Positions 17,128 through 25,029 of a stretch of DNA of 33,264 nucleotides are shown here, one piece after another. The notes below the pieces were generated by a model that was given only the letters and a program-made list of their open reading frames with translations, did not search any database and was not told the origin of the DNA. The DNA comes from Chthoniobacteraceae bacterium (GTDB lineage Bacteria; Verrucomicrobiota; Verrucomicrobiia; Chthoniobacterales; Chthoniobacteraceae), in contig CANJNZ010000053.1 of assembly GCA_947476045.1 (NCBI GenBank), positions 1-33,264 on the forward strand. The letters run 5' to 3'. Made by a program: the position numbers and the translations under genes. Numbering within the stretch: position 1 is the stretch's first letter; each line of letters opens with the position of its first letter.

Positions 17128-20095
17128 ACTCACGGCGCGCGGTGTTCGATTTGTGGTGGCTGTCTGGCTATTCCTGTTGTCGCCAGCATGGGCGGAGAAA
17201 ATTATCGAGGTGCAGGAGCAAGTTGAACTGGACGGTCTGGATGAGTTCATACTCGGCGGCGATGTAATCGTGAACGGCAACGTGGTGGCGCCGAATCCAA
17301 ACAAGCCCCCAGATAAGGCGCAGGAGAAAGATGGAGCAGGCGAGCAAGTGCTCGAATTGACGGACGGCTCGCAGCTTCATGGTCAGCTCGTTTCCCTCGG
17401 AAAAAGCGAGGTCGTGTGGAAGCGTGCGGATGCCGAGCAACCGCTCATTTTTTCGCCGCAGGAAGTGCGCAGACTCATCCTCGGAAAGCCGCTGCCGCTC
17501 AAGGATGCGAAGGCAAACGCTACGCTCAAACTCAGCAGCAACGACTGGATCACGGGGGAACTGAGCGCGCTGCATGAAGGGAAATTCCAGATCGAAATCG
17601 GCGGCGCAACGAAGCTCGAAGTCGAGCGCGGCAATGTCGAGTGGCTCGCACTTTCTCCCGCAGCGCCGCCCGATGCCTACGATGGGCCGGTCGGGCCGAT
17701 GGGTATGTCCGGCTGGGATACTGGCGGCGAAACAGGCGGCGCGTGGGATTACGCGGATGGCGCGTTCATCGCCAAAACGCCGTCGCTGATTTCGCGTTCG
17801 TTCGATGCGTTGTCGGACAAGGTGGACATCCAGTTCACGTCGGGCGACGGGGGCAGCAACAATCGCGGGATGGCCATGTGGCTCCAGCCGGGGAAAAATA
17901 TTCGGGGCTACAGCAAAGGATCGGTCTATCTGCGGTTTCAGGCGAACAGCGTGAACGCGAACGTTTACACCGGCGAGCAAATGAAAAATTTCAGCGCGGA
18001 TATTCCGCCCGAAAAAGAAGAGAAGAAAATTTCGAAGTATCGTCTGCTCTTCGACCGCAAGGACGGGCGGCTGATCGTTTTCATGAACGGGAAACAAATC
18101 GCCGACTGGGATTTCCCGGAGGCCAAAGAAGCGCCCGCTGGTGGCTTGATCAACTGGCAGCCGAATTACTGGAACTCCGAATCGCCGTGGACACTCTCGA
18201 ACATCCGCGTGCAGCCTTGGGACGGAAATCCTGTGCCCGATGCGAAGGACGATGAGGCCGGAAAGGATTTGATCAAAGCAGCGGCGACGGAGCGCAAAGC
18301 GGGAAAGCTGGAAGGCATCACGCCGGACGCGGTGAAATTCAGCGGTGCAGATGTTTCGCGAAAGGAGGCGATTTTTCTCCGGCTCACATCGCCTGCCAAT
18401 GCGGAGCCGCCGCCTGCGACTGTTGCGCGCGTGTGGCTCAGCACGCGCGGCGAATTCGATGTGACGGGGATCGGTTTCCGCGACGGGCAGCTCAAGGTGC
18501 GCACTTCGTTTGCGGGCGATCTCGCTCTGCCGCTGTCGGCGATTCGCTCGATTGAATTTCCGCACAAAGCCACCGCCGCCGAGAAGGCCGTGGCTGACGG
18601 AGGTGACACGCTCATTTTCAAAAACGGCGATCAACTGCGCGGGACGCTCAGCGCCGCGAGTAACGATCAACCACTGCAATGGAAGCCAGTGAAAGGCGAC
18701 AAGCTCATCGCTTTTGCGCCGGGCAGGCTCGCGGGCGTGCTGCTTGCGTCCCGCAAAGATGCGCCCGCATTTACCGGCGGTGCGGCGGTGCGTTTTCAAA
18801 ATGGCGACTGGCTGCCCGGAAAATTACTCGCGCTAGATGGACAAAATTTACGGCTCGGCACCGCGCTTTCTGGAGAGCTGAACATCGCGCGCAGCGGCAT
18901 CCGCACGGTTTATTTTGGAGCGGAGGGGGAGGCGCCCGTTTGGGATGGTGCGAGCCAGCGCGAAGTGTGGATGGGCGGCACGACGGTGCCCGGCTACTAC
19001 GGCTCTTCGCGGGCAAAAAAGGACGAGAAGAAACCAAACCCGTGGCGCTATCTCGATGGAGCTTTCACTTTGATCAGCGGCAGCAGTCGCAATGGAAACG
19101 GGCAGAATCTCGGACGCAAATTCGACACGCTGCCGGAGAAGGTGGACATCAGCTTCGAGCTTTCCACGACGAAGGGCCCGGCGGCTTTTGCGATTCAGCT
19201 TTTCGTCGAAGAGAACAGGCAGAGCGGCATCATGGTGCAGGGGAGTTGGGACAGCGTGTATCTTTACGACATGTCGCCGCGAAAGCAGGGCGGCGCGTTT
19301 TTTAATCAGCCACAGCAAATCGAGTTTGGACAAAAACTCGGCGGCGAGGCCAATCGCCGGCATTTTCGTTTTCTCGCAGATCGAAAAACGGGACGGCTAT
19401 GGATGTTTGTGAACGGTCAGCTTGTGGGTCAGCTCAAACGGCGCAGTTCGAGCGAGGATAATCCAAAACCGGGGAAGGGCGTGGCGATTATTCCACAGCC
19501 GATGGGCGCGCGCGTGACGGTGTCAAATTTGTGGGTCGCGCCATGGAGTGGTGCGCTGCCCGTGCAGCCCAAAAAGGATGACAAGGGAGAGAAAGAGGAA
19601 GGGGTGGAAAAGAAAAAGGAGGAGAAGAAACCCGAGCCCCGGACGAGCGACGCGCTCGCGCTCGTGAATGGCGACGAGACGCAGGGTGAAATCGTGAGCG
19701 CCACTGCGGACACACTTACAATCAAGTGCGATGCAGGCGAACTCGACATCCCCATCGCCCGCACATTGATCGCGGACTTCGCCAGTCCGCCCGCAGCAGC
19801 GAAGCCCGGCATCCGGTTGCGCTTCGCAGGCAAAGGCGCACTCACGGTGCAGTCGTTCAAAATCGAAAACGGGAAAGTTGTTTGCCAGAGCGCGAATGCG
19901 GGCGAACTCAGCTTCCCGGCCTCCGCGCTTTCGGAGATTGTCTTTCAGCCAAATCAAGTGCGCCCATTCGAAGGAGCCGGTGGAAAAGACGGCAATGCTG
20001 GACAAGCTGGCGGCGTATGGGGTGGCGGTGGTTTTCTGCAAATTGATGAGGAGGGGGGATTTTTCCAAGGAGGTCGGGTCATCATTCGAGAATAG
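17117..20095 (+). CDS. 992-residue secreted protein with seven small beta modules and two LamG-like domains
   Basis: No function is known to me. A signal peptide (to about residue 26) precedes a repeated design. Small beta modules of about 45 residues follow the pattern 'L-x-N/D-G-D-x-L-x-G-x-L ... I/L-x-x-I-x-F' at about 78-123, 136-180, 436-482, 497-545, 555-601, 846-890 and 898-945. Two larger jelly-roll domains of concanavalin/LamG type lie at about 200-370 and 605-812; both contain DR-K-x-GRL-x-x-F-NG and end in a 'L-SN-x-x-V-x-PW' strand. The order is therefore 2 beta, LamG, 3 beta, LamG, 2 beta. A charged Lys/Glu linker (about 818-842) precedes the last pair, and the tail is Gly-rich. 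The gene overlaps the toroid-protein gene, suggesting the products act together at the cell surface. Confidence 0.85.
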   Translation: MNAKLTARGVRFVVAVWLFLLSPAWAEKIIEVQEQVELDGLDEFILGGDVIVNGNVVAPNPNKPPDKAQEKDGAGEQVLELTDGSQLHGQLVSLGKSEVVWKRADAEQPLIFSPQEVRRLILGKPLPLKDAKANATLKLSSNDWITGELSALHEGKFQIEIGGATKLEVERGNVEWLALSPAAPPDAYDGPVGPMGMSGWDTGGETGGAWDYADGAFIAKTPSLISRSFDALSDKVDIQFTSGDGGSNNRGMAMWLQPGKNIRGYSKGSVYLRFQANSVNANVYTGEQMKNFSADIPPEKEEKKISKYRLLFDRKDGRLIVFMNGKQIADWDFPEAKEAPAGGLINWQPNYWNSESPWTLSNIRVQPWDGNPVPDAKDDEAGKDLIKAAATERKAGKLEGITPDAVKFSGADVSRKEAIFLRLTSPANAEPPPATVARVWLSTRGEFDVTGIGFRDGQLKVRTSFAGDLALPLSAIRSIEFPHKATAAEKAVADGGDTLIFKNGDQLRGTLSAASNDQPLQWKPVKGDKLIAFAPGRLAGVLLASRKDAPAFTGGAAVRFQNGDWLPGKLLALDGQNLRLGTALSGELNIARSGIRTVYFGAEGEAPVWDGASQREVWMGGTTVPGYYGSSRAKKDEKKPNPWRYLDGAFTLISGSSRNGNGQNLGRKFDTLPEKVDISFELSTTKGPAAFAIQLFVEENRQSGIMVQGSWDSVYLYDMSPRKQGGAFFNQPQQIEFGQKLGGEANRRHFRFLADRKTGRLWMFVNGQLVGQLKRRSSSEDNPKPGKGVAIIPQPMGARVTVSNLWVAPWSGALPVQPKKDDKGEKEEGVEKKKEEKKPEPRTSDALALVNGDETQGEIVSATADTLTIKCDAGELDIPIARTLIADFASPPAAAKPGIRLRFAGKGALTVQSFKIENGKVVCQSANAGELSFPASALSEIVFQPNQVRPFEGAGGKDGNAGQAGGVWGGGGFLQIDEEGGFFQGGRVIIRE

Positions 20096-20152
20096 GAGTT
20101 TCCATTTTGCGGCTCGCACTTCGCTGCGCTGCTGCCAAAAATTGCCACTGCG

Positions 20153-20839
20153 ATGGAAACGACGCTCATCACATTTCTCCAACTCCCGCTGCTAACCGAT
20201 GGCGAAGAACGCACGGAATCCATCGTGCCTGTCGTTTTAGCGGAAGAAGCAGTTCCATCGCAGCAAAACACCGAACTTCCGGAAACGTTTTCCGATTTTC
20301 CGAGCTTGCTCGACGAAGCCATCGCCCGGCTTTCCGCGCCCGATGACGCGAGCGTCGTTTTTCCAGACGATGAAATCCATCGCGACATTCTGATCCCGTT
20401 ATTGCCAGCGATGCTCGGCGATGCCGCGATCCGCGAACACTGGTCCGCTGCTGGCATCGCTGATCGCGAATGGATTGCGGATGATTTTGAAATCCCCGTC
20501 ACTGCGAGCTACCACGCGAGCCCCGATGCGCGCGCTCTCGCCGACACTCTGCTCGCCGAGCCGTCCTTCCGCGAATTGTGCGCCGCTTTGTTGAATCAAC
20601 TGCGTGCCACGCCATCCATCACAACGGAAATTTCGCCATCGTTGGAAGAAGTGCCGACAGTCGAAGCGGAAACGTCTTTCACTGAAGCGCCACCAGCCGA
20701 TCCGCTCGATGCACTGTTAGCGCGCTTGCGTGAACCGGGCGGCATACCTCTCGCCGAATTGCTGGCCGAACCAGAATTGCTCGCGCGCCTAACTGGCTCC
20801 GTAGGCGAACGACTCCGCGTGATCGCGCTGCCCGCTTAA
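20153..20839 (+). CDS. acidic protein of unknown function
   Basis: I do not recognise this 228-residue protein. It is rich in Glu, Asp, Pro and Ala, with no signal peptide or membrane segment. A helical middle part (AIARLSAPDD to RELCAALLNQLRATPS) is followed by a Pro/Glu/Thr-rich linker and a helical end with LDALLARLREPGGIPLAELLAEPELLARL. It lies 57 bases after the 992-residue protein gene on the same strand and may belong to that unit. Its TAA shares three bases with the stop of the convergent amidohydrolase gene (TTAA at 20836-20839). Codon use is like the neighbours, which supports a real gene, but no homologue can be named. Confidence 0.6.
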   Translation: METTLITFLQLPLLTDGEERTESIVPVVLAEEAVPSQQNTELPETFSDFPSLLDEAIARLSAPDDASVVFPDDEIHRDILIPLLPAMLGDAAIREHWSAAGIADREWIADDFEIPVTASYHASPDARALADTLLAEPSFRELCAALLNQLRATPSITTEISPSLEEVPTVEAETSFTEAPPADPLDALLARLREPGGIPLAELLAEPELLARLTGSVGERLRVIALPA

Positions 20840-21837
20840 GCCTTGCTGGTTCGCAACAGCGAGTGGGCGCGGGTGAAGTGGGTGTCGGAAAATCCCATCG
20901 CGCGTTTGAGTTGGTAGTCGCGCTCGATGATGTTCGGTTCCTTCTGCCAGCGACGATATGCGCTCCACGGCACGAAGCCGCGCAGCGCGGCCCACAGGCC
21001 GGAGCAGGGGACTGGAAAATCGCTGCCATGCAACAGCCGTTCGCCAAGCAGTCCGGCATTCGGGCCGACGCAACGATGCGCGTGGCGTCCGCGAAGCGGG
21101 ACGTTCCAGGCGCTCGTGTCGCCGTAAAGATTTGGCCACTTGGTAAGCATTTCTGAAAAAGTGTGGAAATACTCCGGGTCGCCCAGTCCGCTTTTGGTTG
21201 CTGCGTGCGCGGCGATCACGGTCACGCCACATTCGAGTGGTTGCGTGAGGATGCGCGGGTCGGAGAAAGCGTGATTGATGACCTGCACGGTGTGCTCGCC
21301 GCCGGTGTGGGCGAGCAATGGCAGCCGCGCTTCGGCGATGCGTTCCCAAAATTTGCGGTAGCGCAGATCGTTGCAGTCCACGTTGTGGCAGTTGGGCAGC
21401 ATTTTCAAAACCGCTGCACCAGCTTCGAGGCAGCGTTCCAATTCATCCAGCGCATCGGCGCGTGCTGGGTGGATGCTCACAGCGGGGATAAACTCGGGAT
21501 GCTCGCGCGCGAGTCGCAGCACGTAGTCGTTCGGCACGTGGAAGGAGCCCGCGTCCATTTTCGTGCCGTCGGCGGAATACACTTCGTCCTGTGCGAGGAG
21601 CACGACGGCACCGAGGGATGATTCGCGCACGAGCCGCAGCAGATGTGCGACGTAGCGTTCGTCAAAATCCGGCGCATGCAGTGAAATCCCTCTCAGACCG
21701 ATGTGGCGAAGCATGTATGCGCCCATCGGTTTTTGCCACCATGTTGCGCCGAGTTTCACCCAGCAGCCGGAGCCGCTGCGACCGTTGCCGACGAGATGAA
21801 CGTGGGCGTCTATCGGGGGTTGTGACGCGGCATTCAT
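20836..21837 (-). CDS. amidohydrolase-2 family metal-dependent hydrolase
   Basis: The 333-residue product is a TIM-barrel hydrolase of the amidohydrolase-related type. Metal ligands are visible in order: HVH (residues 12-14, in IDAHVHLVG), Lys145 (AAVLKMLPN), His177 (LLAHTGGEHT), His211 (VIAAHAATK) and Asp273 (HGSDFPVP). The substrate is not known; relatives include decarboxylases and hydrolases of aromatic or lactone compounds. There is no signal peptide, so it acts in the cytoplasm. It sits 15 bases before the pdhB stop on the same strand and is thus transcribed after pdhB, possibly as a passenger of the pdh unit. Confidence 0.82.
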   Translation of the reverse strand: MNAASQPPIDAHVHLVGNGRSGSGCWVKLGATWWQKPMGAYMLRHIGLRGISLHAPDFDERYVAHLLRLVRESSLGAVVLLAQDEVYSADGTKMDAGSFHVPNDYVLRLAREHPEFIPAVSIHPARADALDELERCLEAGAAVLKMLPNCHNVDCNDLRYRKFWERIAEARLPLLAHTGGEHTVQVINHAFSDPRILTQPLECGVTVIAAHAATKSGLGDPEYFHTFSEMLTKWPNLYGDTSAWNVPLRGRHAHRCVGPNAGLLGERLLHGSDFPVPCSGLWAALRGFVPWSAYRRWQKEPNIIERDYQLKRAMGFSDTHFTRAHSLLRTSKA

Positions 21838-21852
21838 CGCGCTGTGCTTGTG

Positions 21853-22827
21853 CTAGCAGATGCTCAGCACCTTCTCGACGATGTCGAGCGGGCGCGGGAG
21901 CTGTTTCTTTTCCAACTCGGGGCTGTAGATCGCAGGCGCGTCCATCGAGCTGATGCGAAGAACTGGTGCGTCGAGATCGTCGAATGCTTTTTCCTGGAGC
22001 ATCGAGGCGATTTGTGCGCCGACGCCGCAGAATGGTTTGTTTTCCTCGATGTAAACGGCGCGGTGCGTCTTGCGAACGCTGGCGAGGATCGCTTCTTCAT
22101 CGAGCGGGCGGATGCTGCGCAAGTCCACGACTTCGGCGTTGATGTTGTGCTCGGCGGCGAGAAGTTCGGCGGCCTTGAGCGCGGTGAGAGCGGCGCGTCC
22201 GTGGGCGATGAGCGAAATATCGGTGCCTTCGCGTTTCACGTCGGCCTTGCCGAGCGGGATGAGATATTCCTCCTCGGGCACCTCGCCTTTTTCGCCGTAG
22301 AGCAGCGTGTTTTCCATGAACATGACGGGGTCATTGTCGCGGATGGCGGATTTCATCAGGCCCTTCGCATCGTAGGCGGTGGCGGGGCAGACGACTTTCA
22401 GGCCGGGGATGTTGGCGAGGAAGTTTTCGTGGTTGTGCGAGTGGGTCGCTCCGACGTTTGTGCCGCCGTTTGCGGGGCCTCTTATCACGATGGGGCAGTT
22501 GATGAGGCCGCCGCTCATGTAGCGGACTTGTGCGGCGTTATTGATGATCTGATCCCATGCAACGGCGGCAAAGCTCCAGAACATCAGCTCCATCACGGGG
22601 CGGATGCCGAGCATGGATGCACCGATGCCCATGCCGATGAAGCCCGCTTCGGAAATCGGCGTGTCCATCACGCGCTTGCTGCCGAAACGCTGCCATAGAC
22701 CGCGTGTGACTTTATACGCGCCGTCGTATTCGGCGACTTCCTCGCCCATGAGGACGACGTTCGGGTCGCGTTCCATTTCTTCGGCAAATGCCTGATTGAG
22801 TGCGTCGCGGTATTCGATGAGTGCCAT
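21853..22827 (-). CDS. pdhB: pyruvate dehydrogenase E1 component, beta subunit
   Basis: Together with PdhA this subunit forms the thiamine-diphosphate enzyme that decarboxylates pyruvate for acetyl-CoA production. The 324-residue product has the standard order: MALIEYRDALNQAFAEEMERDPNVVLMGEEV, YKVTRGLWQRFG, VMDTPISEAGFIGMGIGASMLGIRPVMELMFWSF, then VGATHSHNHE, VVCPATAYDAKGLMKSAIRD and LRSIRPLDEEAIL with an intact C-terminal region (LRISSMDAPAIYSPELE). The family also includes branched-chain and acetoin dehydrogenase subunits. Pyruvate is favoured because the E1-alpha pair looks like the PDH type. Genes for E2 and E3 are not in the window. Confidence 0.92.
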   Translation of the reverse strand: MALIEYRDALNQAFAEEMERDPNVVLMGEEVAEYDGAYKVTRGLWQRFGSKRVMDTPISEAGFIGMGIGASMLGIRPVMELMFWSFAAVAWDQIINNAAQVRYMSGGLINCPIVIRGPANGGTNVGATHSHNHENFLANIPGLKVVCPATAYDAKGLMKSAIRDNDPVMFMENTLLYGEKGEVPEEEYLIPLGKADVKREGTDISLIAHGRAALTALKAAELLAAEHNINAEVVDLRSIRPLDEEAILASVRKTHRAVYIEENKPFCGVGAQIASMLQEKAFDDLDAPVLRISSMDAPAIYSPELEKKQLPRPLDIVEKVLSIC

Positions 22828-22857
22828 GTCTTACAAAAAATCTAAAAGTTGAATCGG

Positions 22858-22875
22858 GCCGGTGAAAAATCCGGC
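22858..22875 (-). repeat. short inverted repeat between pdhA and pdhB
   Basis: GCCGG (22858-22862) and CCGGC (22871-22875) flank eight AT-rich bases in the 50-base gap between pdhA and pdhB. A weak intercistronic hairpin could form and might stabilise the upstream message. No T-run follows, so it is not a typical terminator. Confidence 0.3.
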
Positions 22876-22877
22876 GG

Positions 22878-23960
22878 TTAGGAATTGAAGAAGTGTTTGC
22901 CTGTGCGGCCAGCCTCGGTCTGGCGGTCCACTTCAAAATAGACGTCCTGTGTGATGCTTTCCTCGCTGGGGATTGGGCTTTCGTCGGCGAATTGCGCGGC
23001 GGTTGCGGCCTCGGCTTTGGCGGCTTCGTCGAGTTGCTCGTATTGTTCCTCTGTCAGGGTTCCTTCTTCGAGCAGGCGGCGTTTGAAAATCTGGATGGGA
23101 TCGTGGTTCTGTTTGTAGTTCTCGATTTCCTCTTTTTGCCGGTAGCCGCCGGTGTGTTTCGCATCAGCGACGGAGTGGCCGTAGTAGCGATAGGTGGCGA
23201 TTTCGAGAACGGTCGGTTTGCTTTCGTTGTGTGCGCGCTCGATGGCGGTCTGCACGTTGGCGCGGACTTCGTAGATGTCGGTGCCATTGCATTGCCCCCA
23301 TGCGATGTTGAAGCCCTCGGCGCGTTCGGCGAGGCAGCTCTTGAATGACGAGCTGCGCGCGAGGCTCGTGCCCATGCTGTAGCCGTTGTTTTCGATGATG
23401 TAGATCACCGGGATGTCAAAAAGGGCGGCCATGTTCAGGCTCTCGTAAAAGCATCCCTGGTTCACCGCGCCATCGCCCATGAAACACATCGCGGCGCCCT
23501 TCACGCCTTTGTATTTCAGCGCGAAAGCGAGGCCGAGGCCGAGCGGTGTCTGGCCGGCGACGATGCCGTGACCGCCCCAGTAGTTCTTGTCCGGCGCAAA
23601 GAAGTGCATCGAGCCGCCTTTGCCTTTCGAGCAGCCAGTGACCTTGCCAAACAATTCGGCCATGCACTCGTTCATGGTCATTCCGACTGCGAGAGCATGG
23701 CCGTGGTCGCGGTAGGCGGTGATGACGTGGTCGTCGTCGCCCATCAGCGATACGCAACCCACGGCGACGGACTCCTGCCCATTATAAAGATGAAGGAAGC
23801 CGCCCATTTTCTTGGCCTGATACTGGCGGAGCGACTCGGTCTCGAACCGGCGGATGCGCACCATTTCGGTGAGGAGCCGCACTTTCTGCTGTGCAGAAAG
23901 TTTGGAATTGATGGGTGTTTTGGCGAAATCGAGTTGTTTAGCTTTAGCGGCGGAGGCCAT
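22878..23960 (-). CDS. pdhA: pyruvate dehydrogenase E1 component, alpha subunit
   Basis: This subunit binds thiamine diphosphate and works with PdhB. The 360-residue product has IRRFETESLRQYQAKKMGGFLHLYNGQE, YRDHGHALAVG, the KGKGGSMHFF loop and the thiamine diphosphate motif from GDG to NN (residues 162-192, GDGAVNQGCFYESLNMAALF then IIENN). The phosphorylation-loop equivalent reads YRYYGHSVADAKHTGGYR. Here 'H' and 'S' keep the active-site loop, but control by a eukaryote-type kinase is not implied. It begins the minus-strand unit pdhA-pdhB-amidohydrolase. About 200 bases separate it from the divergent ThuA-like gene and should hold both promoters. Confidence 0.95.
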   Translation of the reverse strand: MASAAKAKQLDFAKTPINSKLSAQQKVRLLTEMVRIRRFETESLRQYQAKKMGGFLHLYNGQESVAVGCVSLMGDDDHVITAYRDHGHALAVGMTMNECMAELFGKVTGCSKGKGGSMHFFAPDKNYWGGHGIVAGQTPLGLGLAFALKYKGVKGAAMCFMGDGAVNQGCFYESLNMAALFDIPVIYIIENNGYSMGTSLARSSSFKSCLAERAEGFNIAWGQCNGTDIYEVRANVQTAIERAHNESKPTVLEIATYRYYGHSVADAKHTGGYRQKEEIENYKQNHDPIQIFKRRLLEEGTLTEEQYEQLDEAAKAEAATAAQFADESPIPSEESITQDVYFEVDRQTEAGRTGKHFFNS

Positions 23961-24066
23961 GGCAAAAAGTGTCTTGTTTAATGGTGATGCTCATCCGCGC
24001 ACGGACAAGCGACGTAATTATCGCGGCGCATCCTACGGAAGCACGCAAGCCGCGCAACTCTCGAAT

Positions 24067-24113
24067 CACACAGAATCGCAAAAACGCATTCAAAGGTTCC
24101 TGTGTTTCTGTGG
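24067..24113. repeat. imperfect inverted repeat in the pdhA/ThuA intergenic region
   Basis: TCACACAGAA near 24066-24075 is mirrored by TTCCTGTGT and TTTCTGTGG at 24097-24113. The text resembles the dispersed 'cacagag' type intergenic repeats seen in many environmental genomes. It lies between two divergent genes. No other structure in this interval was recognised. Confidence 0.35.
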
Positions 24114-24167
24114 TTGCCCCTGAACGCCGGTGCACATATTTCGCTGAGCGTTCGATTCTACCACCAC

Positions 24168-24974
24168 ATGAAAACCACCATCGCCCTGTTTGCCACACTC
24201 CTCTCCACGTCCGTGCTCTTCGCCGAAGACGTGAAGCCGCTCAAAGCCCTGCTCGTCACCGGCGGGTGCTGCCACGAATACGGAAAACAGAAGGATGTGC
24301 TCAAGCAGGGCCTCGAAGCTCGCGCCAATGTGATCGTGGATATCGCCTACAGCCCCGACAGCAGCACGAAGCCGCCAATCGAAATTTACGGAAAGCCGGA
24401 TTACGCGAAGGGATATGATGTGGTCATCCATGACGAATGCTCCTCGAATCAAAACGCCCCCGACGTCATCACGGGCGTGCTCCAGCCGCACGTGGACGGT
24501 ATCCCCGGCGTGAATCTTCACTGCGCCATGCACAGCTACCGTTTTGGTAGTTTCGGCAAGCCCGTGCCCGCCGGAGCGGATAATGCGCGTTGGTATGAAT
24601 ATCTCGGTTTGCAGTCCACGGGACACGGCGCTCAGCAGCCCATCGCGATTACTTTCACCGACAAAGAATCGCCTATCACCAAGGATCTCGCCGATTGGAC
24701 TACGGTGAACGAAGAACTCTACAACAACGTCCAGATCCTGACCGGCAAGACGCTGGCTCGGGGCAAGCAGGGCAATGCGGACAATGTCGTCGCATGGACG
24801 AATGAATACGGCCCGAAGAAGACGCGCGTCTTTTCGACCACCATCGGCCACAACACTGCAACAGTCGCCGATGAGCGCTATCTCGATCTCGTGACGCGCG
24901 GCGTGCTCTGGGCCACCGGAAAACTCGGCGACGACGGCAAGCCCGCGAAAGGCTACGAGGCCAAAGCAAAGTAA
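24168..24974 (+). CDS. secreted ThuA-like protein
   Basis: The 268-residue product has a signal peptide (MKTTIALFATLLSTSVLFA), which sets the start at 24168; the longer frame from 24102 adds 22 residues ahead of it and is rejected. The ThuA domain belongs to the glutamine-amidotransferase-like fold: ALLVTGGCCHEYGKQKDVLKQGL, YDVVIHDE, VNLHCAMHSYRFG and the late TTIGHNTATVADERYLDLVTRGVLWA. Such secreted ThuA proteins are abundant in Verrucomicrobia and Planctomycetes and are thought to act in sugar use, but their reaction is not established. A 55-base gap separates it from argA. Confidence 0.85.
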   Translation: MKTTIALFATLLSTSVLFAEDVKPLKALLVTGGCCHEYGKQKDVLKQGLEARANVIVDIAYSPDSSTKPPIEIYGKPDYAKGYDVVIHDECSSNQNAPDVITGVLQPHVDGIPGVNLHCAMHSYRFGSFGKPVPAGADNARWYEYLGLQSTGHGAQQPIAITFTDKESPITKDLADWTTVNEELYNNVQILTGKTLARGKQGNADNVVAWTNEYGPKKTRVFSTTIGHNTATVADERYLDLVTRGVLWATGKLGDDGKPAKGYEAKAK

Positions 24975-25029
24975 TTCGCAGATTGCGCTTTTCCGCGCGG
25001 CGCGTTTGGCGCACAAACGACCGACTTCA

